In this document: positions 25,661 through 34,465 of the stretch, in pieces
Layout: every line of letters begins with the position of its first letter
Numbering within the stretch: the first letter of the stretch is position 1
Translations under genes and position numbers: made by a program
Notes under the pieces: model-generated
Seen by the model: only the letters and a program-made list of their open reading frames with translations
Database searches by the model: none
Told to the model about the DNA's origin: nothing
DNA from: Planctomycetes bacterium GWF2_41_51
GTDB lineage: Bacteria; Planctomycetota; Phycisphaerae; Sedimentisphaerales; UBA12454
Direction of reading: 5' to 3'
Assembly: GCA_001825665.1 (NCBI GenBank)
Contig: MHXZ01000029.1
Location: 1-64,000 of the forward strand
Length of the DNA: 64,000 bases

Positions 25661-28030
25661 ATGAATTACCAATGCCCTGAGTATCATAGACCGGCAAAGA
25701 TTTTATTTTCCGTTATTATTCTTTTTGTTATTAGTGCTTTCGCATGGTCTGAGCCGAATTCACACGAACAGGCTGATGTTCTTTCTGTTCCCCAACCTCC
25801 ATCCCCTGAAAACAGGATTATCGATAGTATTGAGGTAAGAGGAAACGTTTATCTCAGCAAAGAACAAATTATAGTCGCGGTAAGAAGCAGGGCAGGACAG
25901 GAATTTATCGCTGCTCAGGCAGAGGAAGACGCCAAAAGAATCGCCGCTCTTACCGGGGTTGAGTTCGCCTATTACAGTGTCGAACCTGTCGGTGAAAAGG
26001 TGAAACTTATTTTCGTAGTTAAAGAAAAGGTTGTTATTCGCAAATTGACTTTTTCGGGCGATGATAAAACCCCGACAAGCAAATTAACTGAAAAGCTTGG
26101 CTTTCAAAGAGGCGATTATCTTGACCGACTTACCGCCGCAAGCGGCGCAGAAAACCTTACAGAACATTATAATAAAACAGGTTATCCTTTCGTAAAAGTA
26201 ACTTTCGACGATTCACAAATACAAAATGGGATTTTGCATTACACGATTGATAAAGGCCCGAAAGTAAAAATTAAGAAAACCCGCTTCGAAGGTAACAAGG
26301 CTCTTAAAAAAGGCGAACTCAATAAAGTAATTAAAAGCAAACCGAAAAATTTATTGATTTTCCAGAATTATTTTAAGCAGAGCGTTCTCGATGATGATAT
26401 TGTGAAATTGCAGCAGGCGTATGATAAAAGAGGTTATCTCGATACTAACGTTGAGGCGAAAACAAATTTTATAAAAAACAGAACCGGCGTTGAGATTACT
26501 TTCGTCATTGAAGAAGGCAAACAATACGATGTCGAAAAAATAGAACTGACCGGCAATGAATTTTTGACAGATGCAAATTTGATGAGTACTTTCCGGCTTA
26601 AAGTCGGTCAGTTCTACAGCAATGAAAAAGCAGAATATGACAAAGAAGAAATTTTAAAAGCATATCGTCAGCGCGGTTTCATAAATGTTGCTGTTGAATC
26701 GTCACGGCAGTTTGTTTCTGATAATAAGATCATTGCGAAATTTGATATCGAAGAAGGCGAAAGATTCCGCATTGGTATAATTAATATTTCAGGAAACAAA
26801 ATGGTGCAGGATAAAGTAATCCGCAGAATCCTCGATGAAAGTGAATTCAAACCAGGCGAATGGTACAACGCTCACATCGCACAGGGAACAGGCGAAGGTC
26901 TGCTTGAAAAAGATGTAAGAGGAAGTGTTTACTCTGAAACGGCTGTTATTACGCCCGCAGGCGACAAGCCCGGCCAAAGAGACGCCGAAGTCAGAATTAA
27001 AGAAGGAAAAACAGGTTCCATTATTTTCGGTGCAGGCGTCAGCAGCACCGATGGCTTAATCGGACAGGTCGTTTATGAACAGCGAAATTTCGATTATAAA
27101 AAATGGCCGAGCAATTGGCGAAAATTCTTTTCTGAAAACGCTTTTAAAGGCGCAGGCCAGACTTTGAGAATAGCGCTCGAACCCGGTACACAGGTCAGCC
27201 GGTATTCAGTTAGCTTTACAGAACCATTCCTGAAAGATAAACCAATTTCAATGACTCTCGCCGGTTCAAGTTGGGAAAGGGGAAGAGAAAGTTACGATGA
27301 GGAACGCCAGAAAGGTTTTTTGGGTTTCACCAAAAGAATGAAAAAAGGCTGGTATAGAACTTTGGCGTTCAGAGCGGAAAATGTAAATGTTGAATCGATT
27401 GAGGATGATGCTCCGGAGGAAGTTCGAGATGTGGAAGGCGGCAATCTTTTAGGAGGAGTTAAAGTTGGTTTCGGAAGAAATACAACTGATAACAGATTTC
27501 TGCCTACAAAAGGCAAAAATTATGAATTAAGTTATGAACAGGTTGCAGGCGACCACACATTCGGCGTTGTTGAGGGAACTTATCGCTGGTATAAGACTTT
27601 GCGCGAGGATCTCGCAAGACGTAAAACCGTCCTTGAAACAAAATTATACGCCGGCTCGATTGTAGGCGATGCCCCGTTATTCGAAAAATTCTACGGAGGC
27701 GGAATCGGCAGCATCAGAGGTTTTGATTATCGCGGAGTTAGTCCGAGAAGCGGACCTGATGATGACCCCGTAGGCAGCGATTGGATAGCAACCGCAAGCA
27801 GCGAAGTTTCAATACCGCTGTATTCTGAAACCCTTGCCGGTCTTTTGTTTGTCGATACAGGAATTATTGAAACAGGCGGAGTCAGAGCCTCCGTCGGTAT
27901 CGGTGTGCAGATTATGATACCGCAGTGGTTCGGCCCTGTTCCTATGAGATTCGAACTTGCCGCACCGCTTATGAAAAGCGACGAAGACGATACCCAGATA
28001 TTCAGCTTTTCTGCCGGTGCTTTGTTTTAG
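25661..28030 (+). CDS. bamA: Outer-membrane protein assembly factor BamA
   Basis: A 789-residue Omp85 protein. An N-terminal hydrophobic signal segment (residues about 12-30) is followed by several POTRA repeats (to about residue 430), with IEVRGNVYLS, KIKKTRFEGNKALKKGEL and IELTGNEFLTDANLM each opening one. The C-terminal beta-barrel holds the family loop motif FYGGGIGSIRGFDYRG. It folds and inserts outer-membrane proteins. It heads the envelope operon and has a strong RBS (AAGAAAGG). Its presence shows a true outer membrane. Confidence 0.94.
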   Translation: MNYQCPEYHRPAKILFSVIILFVISAFAWSEPNSHEQADVLSVPQPPSPENRIIDSIEVRGNVYLSKEQIIVAVRSRAGQEFIAAQAEEDAKRIAALTGVEFAYYSVEPVGEKVKLIFVVKEKVVIRKLTFSGDDKTPTSKLTEKLGFQRGDYLDRLTAASGAENLTEHYNKTGYPFVKVTFDDSQIQNGILHYTIDKGPKVKIKKTRFEGNKALKKGELNKVIKSKPKNLLIFQNYFKQSVLDDDIVKLQQAYDKRGYLDTNVEAKTNFIKNRTGVEITFVIEEGKQYDVEKIELTGNEFLTDANLMSTFRLKVGQFYSNEKAEYDKEEILKAYRQRGFINVAVESSRQFVSDNKIIAKFDIEEGERFRIGIINISGNKMVQDKVIRRILDESEFKPGEWYNAHIAQGTGEGLLEKDVRGSVYSETAVITPAGDKPGQRDAEVRIKEGKTGSIIFGAGVSSTDGLIGQVVYEQRNFDYKKWPSNWRKFFSENAFKGAGQTLRIALEPGTQVSRYSVSFTEPFLKDKPISMTLAGSSWERGRESYDEERQKGFLGFTKRMKKGWYRTLAFRAENVNVESIEDDAPEEVRDVEGGNLLGGVKVGFGRNTTDNRFLPTKGKNYELSYEQVAGDHTFGVVEGTYRWYKTLREDLARRKTVLETKLYAGSIVGDAPLFEKFYGGGIGSIRGFDYRGVSPRSGPDDDPVGSDWIATASSEVSIPLYSETLAGLLFVDTGIIETGGVRASVGIGVQIMIPQWFGPVPMRFELAAPLMKSDEDDTQIFSFSAGALF

Positions 28031-28071
28031 TATATATATTTTCAAAAGGAAAATTAAGAAAGGAATATTGT

Positions 28072-28692
28072 ATGAAAAAAAATCTTATTATCGCCGCATG
28101 TCTGGCCGGATTATTTGTGCTGGCTTTCTGTGTTGCAAATTCCGGCGGCGCAAAGGAAAAACCTCTCCCTGCTCCGCGAATCGGAATAGTCAGTGTCAGG
28201 GATGTTTTTGATAACTGTACATTAAAAGTAGCGACCGAAAAGGAACTTGCCGCCGAAGGCGAAAGCCGCTATGCCGATATTAAGAAAATGGAGCAGGATA
28301 TCGAAAACGAAAAAAATGCTCTGACAAAACTCAAAGAAGACAATCCTGAATATATGCTTTCACTTAAAGCTTTGATGATGAAACAATCGCAGTTTGAAGC
28401 TGAAAAAGAATTTTACCAGCAGGATTTGACTGTGAAGGAAATGCGCGGCAAAGAAAAAATTTACCGCAAAATTCTCGAATCAGTTGCCGAAGTTGCGAAA
28501 GAAAAAGGCATGAATATGATTATAAACAGAGATGATAATTATCTCAATCAGCCTGAATCTTCGCCTCCCGCTCAAAATCCGACCGATTTGATTCTGACCA
28601 CCCGCACGCACAAACTTCTTTACTATGATAAAGAATATGATATGACACAGGATGTTCTCGTAAACTTGAATAATAAAGCTTTGAAAAAATGA
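28072..28692 (+). CDS. OmpH/Skp-family periplasmic chaperone
   Basis: A 206-residue OmpH/Skp-like protein. A signal sequence covers residues 1 to about 25, and the mature part begins PRIGIVSVRDVFDNC, the usual Skp N-terminal strand. A long charged coiled-coil region follows (KKMEQDIENEKNALTKLKED). Skp proteins hold unfolded outer-membrane proteins for BamA, which is encoded directly upstream. The ATG at 28072 was chosen over upstream in-frame starts because AGAAAGGAA precedes it and a signal peptide begins there. It overlaps lpxD by 4 bp. Confidence 0.85.
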   Translation: MKKNLIIAACLAGLFVLAFCVANSGGAKEKPLPAPRIGIVSVRDVFDNCTLKVATEKELAAEGESRYADIKKMEQDIENEKNALTKLKEDNPEYMLSLKALMMKQSQFEAEKEFYQQDLTVKEMRGKEKIYRKILESVAEVAKEKGMNMIINRDDNYLNQPESSPPAQNPTDLILTTRTHKLLYYDKEYDMTQDVLVNLNNKALKK

Positions 28693-29726
28693 GACCAGTG
28701 AAGATTACAGTTGACCAAATCGCTAAATTAATAAAAGCGCAGCTAATCGGTGCAGGCAATGCCGAGATTACCGGCGTTTCACCATTTGAATCCGTTTCAC
28801 CAAATCAGATTACTTTCGCGGCCAATGAGAAATTGCTCGAGCAAATCGGAAGCTGCAAAGCCGCCGCGGTGATTGTGAAAAAACAGGTCCAATCGCCTGT
28901 TCCGCTGCTTGTAGTCGATAATGTCGAGCGTGCACTGATTGAAACTTTGAAGCAGTTTATGCCGCCGCTTGAAAAATCTCAGCCCGGAATTCACAAATCC
29001 GCTGTAATCGACGAAGGCGCTTCCATTGACCCAACCGCTTCAATCGGTCCGCTTGCTTATATTAGAAAAGGTGTTAAAATCGGAGCAGGAACAGTTATAG
29101 GTGCAGGCTGCAAAATTGGCCAGGACACTACAATCGGTACAAATTGCAAACTCGATGATAACGTTGTTGTTTATCACAACTGTACCATTGGAAATTACTG
29201 TTTTATATACGCAAACTCGACTATTGGTGCGACCGGTTTCGGCTATTATTTTATCGACGGTCAGCATAGGCTCATTCCGCATATCGGTGGAGTGATTATA
29301 GAAGATTGCGTTGAAATCGGTGCCAACACTTGTGTTGACAGGGCGAAATTCGGGAATACCGTTATTGGTGCCGGAACAAAGATAGACAATCTCGTTCAGA
29401 TAGCACATAATGTTGTAACAGGTAAATGCTGTCTGATTGCCGCACAGGTCGGCATCTCCGGCAGCAGTAAGCTCGGCAACGGTGTCGTTCTCGCCGGCCA
29501 GGTCGGTCTAAAAGACCATATAAACATTGGCGATATGACGCAGATTGGTGCTCAGGCAGGCGTTATTAGTGATATCGCACCCAATCAGCAGATCGTTGGT
29601 TCGCCTGCGATTGACAGCAAAGAATTTTTTAGGCATCTGATTATGACGCAGAAGTTGCCAGAGATGAGCAAACAGTTGAAACAGTTGTTAAAGAAAGTGC
29701 AGCAGCTTGAATCCCGCACCTTATAG
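28689..29726 (+). CDS. lpxD: UDP-3-O-acylglucosamine N-acyltransferase
   Basis: A 345-residue LpxD for the third step of lipid A synthesis. The N-terminal uridine-binding domain (ITGVSPFESVSPNQITF) is followed by a left-handed beta-helix of hexapeptide repeats. The catalytic His lies in NLVQIAHNVVTGK. GFGYYFIDGQHRLIPHIGGV matches the family's loop. A C-terminal helix is present. It overlaps the ompH stop by 4 bp; the order bamA-ompH-lpxD is the standard one. Confidence 0.95.
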   Translation: MRPVKITVDQIAKLIKAQLIGAGNAEITGVSPFESVSPNQITFAANEKLLEQIGSCKAAAVIVKKQVQSPVPLLVVDNVERALIETLKQFMPPLEKSQPGIHKSAVIDEGASIDPTASIGPLAYIRKGVKIGAGTVIGAGCKIGQDTTIGTNCKLDDNVVVYHNCTIGNYCFIYANSTIGATGFGYYFIDGQHRLIPHIGGVIIEDCVEIGANTCVDRAKFGNTVIGAGTKIDNLVQIAHNVVTGKCCLIAAQVGISGSSKLGNGVVLAGQVGLKDHINIGDMTQIGAQAGVISDIAPNQQIVGSPAIDSKEFFRHLIMTQKLPEMSKQLKQLLKKVQQLESRTL

Positions 29727-29811
29727 CATTTGGTTCTTTGCCAAAAGGTGCGAAATTTAGAATATGGATGATAACACGTATAATGGATAATTTTAATAAT
29801 ATAGGTGCGGG

Positions 29812-31122
29812 ATGAAGCCGCAAAAAACAATAGCTAACGAAGTCAGACTCGCCGGAAAGGGAATGTTTGGCGGCCAGGACGCGAAAGTTCTTTTCAAACC
29901 CGCGGAGGTTGACGGAGGCATTGTTTTTGTTCGGCGTGATATGCCCGAGCCGGTCCGCATCGAAGCCAATACAAAAAACATCGGCCAGAGAAGCAGAAGA
30001 ACCGCTCTCATTCGCGGTGATGCAGCAATTGAAACCATCGAGCATTGTATGGCCGCTATTAACGCTCTTGAAATCGATAATATAATTATCGAAGTTGAAG
30101 GCCCTGAAATGCCCGGCTTCGACGGCGGCCCAGGCGAATATTTCAAAGCTCTGAAAAAATGCGGCTCTATAGAACAGACCAAACCCAAAAAAGAAATGAC
30201 AATCACTGAGCCGGTTACCATTTCCGATGGCGATGCGGCGATATATGCTCTGCCTTCATCTTCAGAAGGTTTGCAGATTACTTACGATTTGGATTATACA
30301 AAACACACCGGCATCGGCAGGCAGATGTTAAGCTGTTCGCTGACTACCGATTATTTCGAAGTCAATCTCGCGCCCGCAAGAACATTTCTGCTCGAAGCCG
30401 AAGCAAGACAATTCCAATCTCACGGCATTGGCACGCATTTAAGCCCGAAAGACATACTCGTTATCAGTTCTGATGGCCCGATTAAAAACAGTTTCAGATT
30501 CCCCGATGAATGCGTTCGCCATAAGATTGTCGATTTGATTGGCGATATCGCTCTTGTCGGCAGAAGAATTTCCGGCCGAATCGTTGCGTATAAAAGCGGA
30601 CACAATCTAAATCAAATGCTCGCCAAAAAACTCGTTCAGCAGGCCGAGCAGCAGGACAGAATTACAAAAGCCGGAACCGATGCTCTTCTCGATATTCGCA
30701 GGATTCAAAAAATTCTGCCGCATCGCTACCCGTTTCTGCTCGTCGATAAAATTATCGAAATCGACGGCGACAGATCGATCAAAGGTGTTAAAAACGTAAC
30801 GTTTAACGAAATATTTTTCCAGGGACATTTCCCCGGAACCCCGATAATGCCCGGCGTTTTAATTCTCGAAGCCCTCGCGCAGGTCTCCGGTTTGCTTTTC
30901 GCGCAAAAGCTCGAACACACCGGTAAACTTGCTCTTTTACTCGGTATGGACCATGTAAAACTCAGAAAAACAGTCGTCCCCGGCGACCAGTTGATTCTCG
31001 TTTCTGAAACCGTCAGGGTCAGAAGCAAAACTGCCGTTTGTAAATGTGAAGCTTTGGTTGGTGACGCCAAAGCCGTTGAAGCCGAAATTAAATTTATACT
31101 CGTTGATGACGAGACTGTTTAA
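29812..31122 (+). CDS. LpxC-FabZ fusion enzyme
   Basis: A 436-residue bifunctional protein. Residues 1 to about 285 are LpxC, the zinc deacetylase that commits UDP-acyl-GlcNAc to lipid A: AIETIEHCMAAI, HKIVDLIGDIAL (zinc His and Asp) and KSGHNLN (catalytic His). Residues from about 295 are FabZ, the 3-hydroxyacyl-ACP dehydratase: IQKILPHRYPFLLVDKI and GHFPGTPIMPGVLILEALAQ with the active-site His and Glu. Such fusions are known in Bacteroidetes and some planctomycete-related groups. Both catalytic sets are intact. The arrangement couples hydroxyacyl use between lipid A and fatty-acid synthesis. Confidence 0.95.
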   Translation: MKPQKTIANEVRLAGKGMFGGQDAKVLFKPAEVDGGIVFVRRDMPEPVRIEANTKNIGQRSRRTALIRGDAAIETIEHCMAAINALEIDNIIIEVEGPEMPGFDGGPGEYFKALKKCGSIEQTKPKKEMTITEPVTISDGDAAIYALPSSSEGLQITYDLDYTKHTGIGRQMLSCSLTTDYFEVNLAPARTFLLEAEARQFQSHGIGTHLSPKDILVISSDGPIKNSFRFPDECVRHKIVDLIGDIALVGRRISGRIVAYKSGHNLNQMLAKKLVQQAEQQDRITKAGTDALLDIRRIQKILPHRYPFLLVDKIIEIDGDRSIKGVKNVTFNEIFFQGHFPGTPIMPGVLILEALAQVSGLLFAQKLEHTGKLALLLGMDHVKLRKTVVPGDQLILVSETVRVRSKTAVCKCEALVGDAKAVEAEIKFILVDDETV

Positions 31123-31126
31123 ATTA

Positions 31127-31192
31127 ACAGTGTTAATCAGTGTAAATCCGTGTCTGAAAAGACCGTGTAAATCTGTATCAGATTTTTTTTCA
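31127..31192. repeat. Degenerate intergenic repeat (CAGTGTAAATC type)
   Basis: The gap between lpxC-fabZ and lpxA contains near-copies of one phrase: GTTAATCAGTGTAAATCCGTGTC and GTGTAAATCTGTATC. The same words recur in degenerate form at about 45900-45935 (ACGCTGATTTACACTG). Such phrases are widespread low-grade intergenic repeats in bacterial genomes; no function is known. Confidence 0.4.
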
Positions 31193-31205
31193 GGAATAAA
31201 TTGAA

Positions 31206-32021
31206 ATGACAAAAATTCATCCGACAGCGGTAATTGAAGCAAGTGCACAAATTGGTAATGATGTTGTGATTGGCCCCAATTGCTACATCGACACCGGCGC
31301 ACATATAGGTGCAGGCTGTATTCTCGATGCAAATGTTGTTATCGGTAAAAATATCAAAATCGGCGAAAAGAATATTTTTTATCCAAACTGTGTTATTGGC
31401 AGAAATCCCCAAATGCTTGGCGCTACTCCAGACACGGTTATGGGCGCACTTGAAATTGGCAATAATAATATAATTCGTGAATTTGTTACGATTCATCCGA
31501 GCATATATACAGACAGCAAAACGATTATCGGCAATAATAATTTAATTATGGTCGGAGTGCATATCGGGCACGACTGCATTGTTGAAGACAAAACCGTTTT
31601 AAGCAATGCGACTCAGATAAGCGGGCACTGCAAAATCGAAACCGGCGTCTGGCTCAGCGGTGGAGTTATGGTGCAGCAGTTCACGACTCTTGGCAAGTGG
31701 TGTTATGCCGCTGCTATGGCAGGCATTAATCACGATATTCCTCCTTTCGTTATTGTCAGCGGCCATTATCCTCCTGAAGTCAGATTGATTAACAAAAGAG
31801 GTCTGGTTCGCGCAGGCCTGAATGAAGACCAGCAGAAAGCCGTTAATCAGGCGTTTAGATTTTTATACAAGAGCAAAACACCTCTTCTCGAAAACGCAAA
31901 AACTCTGGCTTCCGAAAACGGCATAGATGAAAACGTTAAAGCAATGATAGATATAATTATCAGAAGCGGCGAGCACCGTTACGGCCGCTACCTCGAATCA
32001 TTGCGTCGAAAAGGACATTAA
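31206..32021 (+). CDS. lpxA: UDP-GlcNAc (or GlcNAc3N) acyltransferase LpxA
   Basis: A 271-residue LpxA, first step of lipid A synthesis. Hexapeptide repeats form the beta-helix from the N-terminus (IHPTAVIEASAQIGNDVVIG); the catalytic His region is MVGVHIGHDCIVED, and VWLSGGVMVQQFTTLG and MAGINHDIPPFVI match the family. The C-terminal helical domain (LVRAGLNEDQQKAVNQAFRF) is complete. The next gene is a Gfo/Idh oxidoreductase, the arrangement of species that make UDP-GlcNAc3N, so an amino-sugar substrate is conceivable. Confidence 0.94.
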   Translation: MTKIHPTAVIEASAQIGNDVVIGPNCYIDTGAHIGAGCILDANVVIGKNIKIGEKNIFYPNCVIGRNPQMLGATPDTVMGALEIGNNNIIREFVTIHPSIYTDSKTIIGNNNLIMVGVHIGHDCIVEDKTVLSNATQISGHCKIETGVWLSGGVMVQQFTTLGKWCYAAAMAGINHDIPPFVIVSGHYPPEVRLINKRGLVRAGLNEDQQKAVNQAFRFLYKSKTPLLENAKTLASENGIDENVKAMIDIIIRSGEHRYGRYLESLRRKGH

Positions 32022-32035
32022 TAATTACACGGGTT

Positions 32036-32096
32036 TCAGAGCCGCGACAGTACTTGTCCTTCGTAGCTTTAGCGAAGTAGGAATGGAGCGGGTAAA
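32036..32096 (+). repeat. Dispersed hairpin repeat, copy A
   Basis: A 61-bp element with the core CCTTCGTAGCTTTAGCGAAG and the flanks CAGAGCC.CGACAGT and ATGGAG.GGGTAAA. It is almost identical to copy B (35304-35363) and shares its flanks with copy C (39383-39413), which lacks the hairpin core. It ends 8 bp before the next gene. Confidence 0.85.
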
Positions 32097-32104
32097 AGGA
32101 TAAT

Positions 32105-33109
32105 ATGGAAAAAATCAGAACAGCAGTCGTCGGCGCAGGAAAGATGGGACAAATCCACGCCAAGGTTCTCAGTAAGCTGCCCGAAAGCAGTCTGACAGCC
32201 ATTGTCGATGTCCAGCAGGATAAAGCCAAAAAACTTGCGAAGGAATTTAAATGCCAGGCTTTCACTGACCCAAAAGAACTCATCGGCAAAGTTGATGCCG
32301 TTACAATTTCCGCTCCGACAAAAAGCCATCTCGAGCTTGCGGAGCTTTTGATAAAAAATAAAATTGCGGTACTGATTGAAAAACCACTTGCAGCAAGTTC
32401 AGAGCAGGGCGAAAAAATTGTAGCCCTTGCAAAGCAATATGATACAGTCGTCGCCGTCGGCCATTCCGAAAGATGTAATCCCGTTGTCCAGGCGATGAAG
32501 AGACTCAAAATTGAACCCAAGTTTATTGAGGCAACAAGAATCAGCCCATACTCTTTCCGTTCTACAGATATTGGTGTTGTGCTCGATGTAATGATTCACG
32601 ATATCGATATTATTCTCGCGCTGGCTCAAAGTCCCGTTAAAAACGTCGATGCCTTTGGCGTAAACGTAATTGCAGATGCAGAGGATATCTGCAATGCTCG
32701 AATATTTTTTGAAAACGGCTGCGTCGCCAACGTAACCGCTTCGAGACTGGCGCTTAAGACCGTAAGAAAAATCCGTGTCTTCAGCAGGCAGGCTTATTTA
32801 AGTCTCGACTTTCTTAAAAAGGAAGGCATTGTTATAAAGACAGACCCCAATGTTGATGTTGTCAAATGGGTCAAGGAAAAGCAGGCCCTCGGCAATTTCG
32901 ATTTCACCGGAGTCAATTGGCCTGATTTACTTCACATTGAGCAGCTTGATATCGACGATAGAGAGCCGCTTCGTGTCGAGCAGGAATCGTTTTTAGCCGC
33001 TGTCGCCGACAGGTCGAAACGTCCTGAAGTAACAGCCGAGGAAGGTCTTGCCGCATTAAAATGCGCTGAGGCAATTCTCAAGTACGTCAAAGAACACAAA
33101 TGGGAATAA
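32105..33109 (+). CDS. Gfo/Idh/MocA oxidoreductase, possible UDP-GlcNAc 3-dehydrogenase
   Basis: A 334-residue NAD(P)-dependent oxidoreductase. The Rossmann motif is VVGAGKMGQIHAKVL at residues 8-22, and the family's EKPLAAS strand (catalytic Lys region) is near residue 95. The C-terminal domain includes DVMIHDIDIIL. In Acidithiobacillus and Leptospira a family member next to lpxA (GnnA) oxidises C3 of UDP-GlcNAc so that GnnB, a DegT-type transaminase, can make UDP-GlcNAc3N. The location supports a similar role, though no transaminase is adjacent; two DegT enzymes occur at 5180-9391. RBS AAAAGGA precedes the ATG. Confidence 0.8.
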   Translation: MEKIRTAVVGAGKMGQIHAKVLSKLPESSLTAIVDVQQDKAKKLAKEFKCQAFTDPKELIGKVDAVTISAPTKSHLELAELLIKNKIAVLIEKPLAASSEQGEKIVALAKQYDTVVAVGHSERCNPVVQAMKRLKIEPKFIEATRISPYSFRSTDIGVVLDVMIHDIDIILALAQSPVKNVDAFGVNVIADAEDICNARIFFENGCVANVTASRLALKTVRKIRVFSRQAYLSLDFLKKEGIVIKTDPNVDVVKWVKEKQALGNFDFTGVNWPDLLHIEQLDIDDREPLRVEQESFLAAVADRSKRPEVTAEEGLAALKCAEAILKYVKEHKWE

Positions 33110-33227
33110 CCGTTCCGTGTTTATCGGTTACGCTGCTCGTTTCATAAAGCGTAAAACGTCAGAAATAACGATCTGTACAATCGCAATGGTAACCCCCAAC
33201 CAGCATTTAAATTTTCAATCTTCAATT

Positions 33228-34265
33228 TTAAATCTTAAATTTGCGTGCTGTTTCCATAAATACCTGCATATTTTTCAGCGGCGTTCCCGGCGGCAGATCG
33301 CATCCGGTACTCAGAAGGAAATTCGGATACTTAGCCGTTTTTTCGAGTAAATCTTTCGTTTCTTTCGCGACCTCTTCAGGTGTTCCGTCTTTCATTACCT
33401 TTGTCGGATTTACATTTCCAATTACCACGACTTTTTGAGGAACCTGCTCGAGTGCTTTTACGATATCGAATCCGGTTTCCGGAGAATCTATACTGATTGC
33501 TCCGACGCCGCTTTTAACCATTCCGTTTATCAGGTGCATTGTATTTCCGCAGATATGATAAATCGTATCTACGCCCGCGTATTTATAGCTTTGCAGAATA
33601 TGATTTACATAATGTCCGCTGAATCGATCGAACTGCTCAGGCCCGAGAATTACTCCCGTCGGTTCGAGAATGCAGAGAACATCAGCCCCCGCGTTGACCA
33701 GCGAACGAGCATATTCCATTATTATTGAAGTGCTGAACCTGCAAAACTCATCGAGTTTTTCCGGCTCAAGAATTGAATCGAACGCCACCTGCTGTGCTCC
33801 TTCAAGCAGTCCCGCCAGTGTTACCGGCCCGATTACATAAGCGCCGACAAGAACATTATCAGGCAGTCCGAGTTTCATCATTTCTATCGTTTTGATATAC
33901 GATTGAATTCTCGCATCCTGAAGAATATTTATCTGCCGAAGATAATCGAGATCATCTACTGTATTGATGGGATGATGTTCGACCGTGCTCGATTCGTGTG
34001 TTGGAAATCTCACCGGCAGCCCCAGTGCATTTGCCTCAACTGAAAGGTCCATCATCATAAACGCCGCATCAGGTTTCAATCTGTTCACCAGTGCTTCGAT
34101 GCAGTTATAGTGCATCCCGTAATTTTGCTGTGCGACCTTAATAGACATATTCAATAAATCGCAGCCCGGAAATCCTACCAGCGGAGCAGCCAGTCTTTTA
34201 TTTTGTGCGTATGCTTCTGCCGTCATTACTGCCAGCGTTTTTCTTTTTGTCAGCGAATTCTTCAT
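33228..34265 (-). CDS. Uroporphyrinogen decarboxylase-like methyltransferase (MtaA/CmuA type)
   Basis: A 345-residue URO-D superfamily protein. Motifs include LVGFPGCDLLNMSIK, HPINTVDDLDYLRQ, VLCILEPTGVILGPEQFD, YHICGNTMHLING and STGCDLPPGTPL. The C-terminal HICG...STGCD pattern with His and Cys as zinc ligands is that of MtaA/MtbA/CmuA corrinoid methyltransferases rather than heme-synthesis HemE. It probably moves a methyl group between a corrinoid and a thiol, but no corrinoid protein is nearby. Start: the frame opens 14 codons earlier (34307), but ATG 34265 has a better ribosome site (ACAGGA). Confidence 0.82.
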   Translation of the reverse strand: MKNSLTKRKTLAVMTAEAYAQNKRLAAPLVGFPGCDLLNMSIKVAQQNYGMHYNCIEALVNRLKPDAAFMMMDLSVEANALGLPVRFPTHESSTVEHHPINTVDDLDYLRQINILQDARIQSYIKTIEMMKLGLPDNVLVGAYVIGPVTLAGLLEGAQQVAFDSILEPEKLDEFCRFSTSIIMEYARSLVNAGADVLCILEPTGVILGPEQFDRFSGHYVNHILQSYKYAGVDTIYHICGNTMHLINGMVKSGVGAISIDSPETGFDIVKALEQVPQKVVVIGNVNPTKVMKDGTPEEVAKETKDLLEKTAKYPNFLLSTGCDLPPGTPLKNMQVFMETARKFKI

Positions 34266-34465
34266 ATTTGTATTCCTGTCGTTAGTATTTTCAAAGTTCA
34301 AATCCATTTAGAAATGTTTACTTCACCCTAAGTACATTGGAGATTATATGCTTTTAGAAATGCAAATGCTTAATCTATTAATTTGATTTTTAGCACTATC
34401 CTGCTATTATCGCTATTTTTTAACAAATAAACGAGAAAAAAACGGTGTCAGGAGTCGTTTCTTGC

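Noticed and set aside
25364-25687. Minus-strand frame across the dnaB 3' end
   Set aside because: Opposite to the conserved dnaB C-terminus; no ribosome site or domain.
28544-28759. Short minus-strand frame over the ompH/lpxD junction
   Set aside because: It overlaps two recognised genes on the other strand and has no features of its own.
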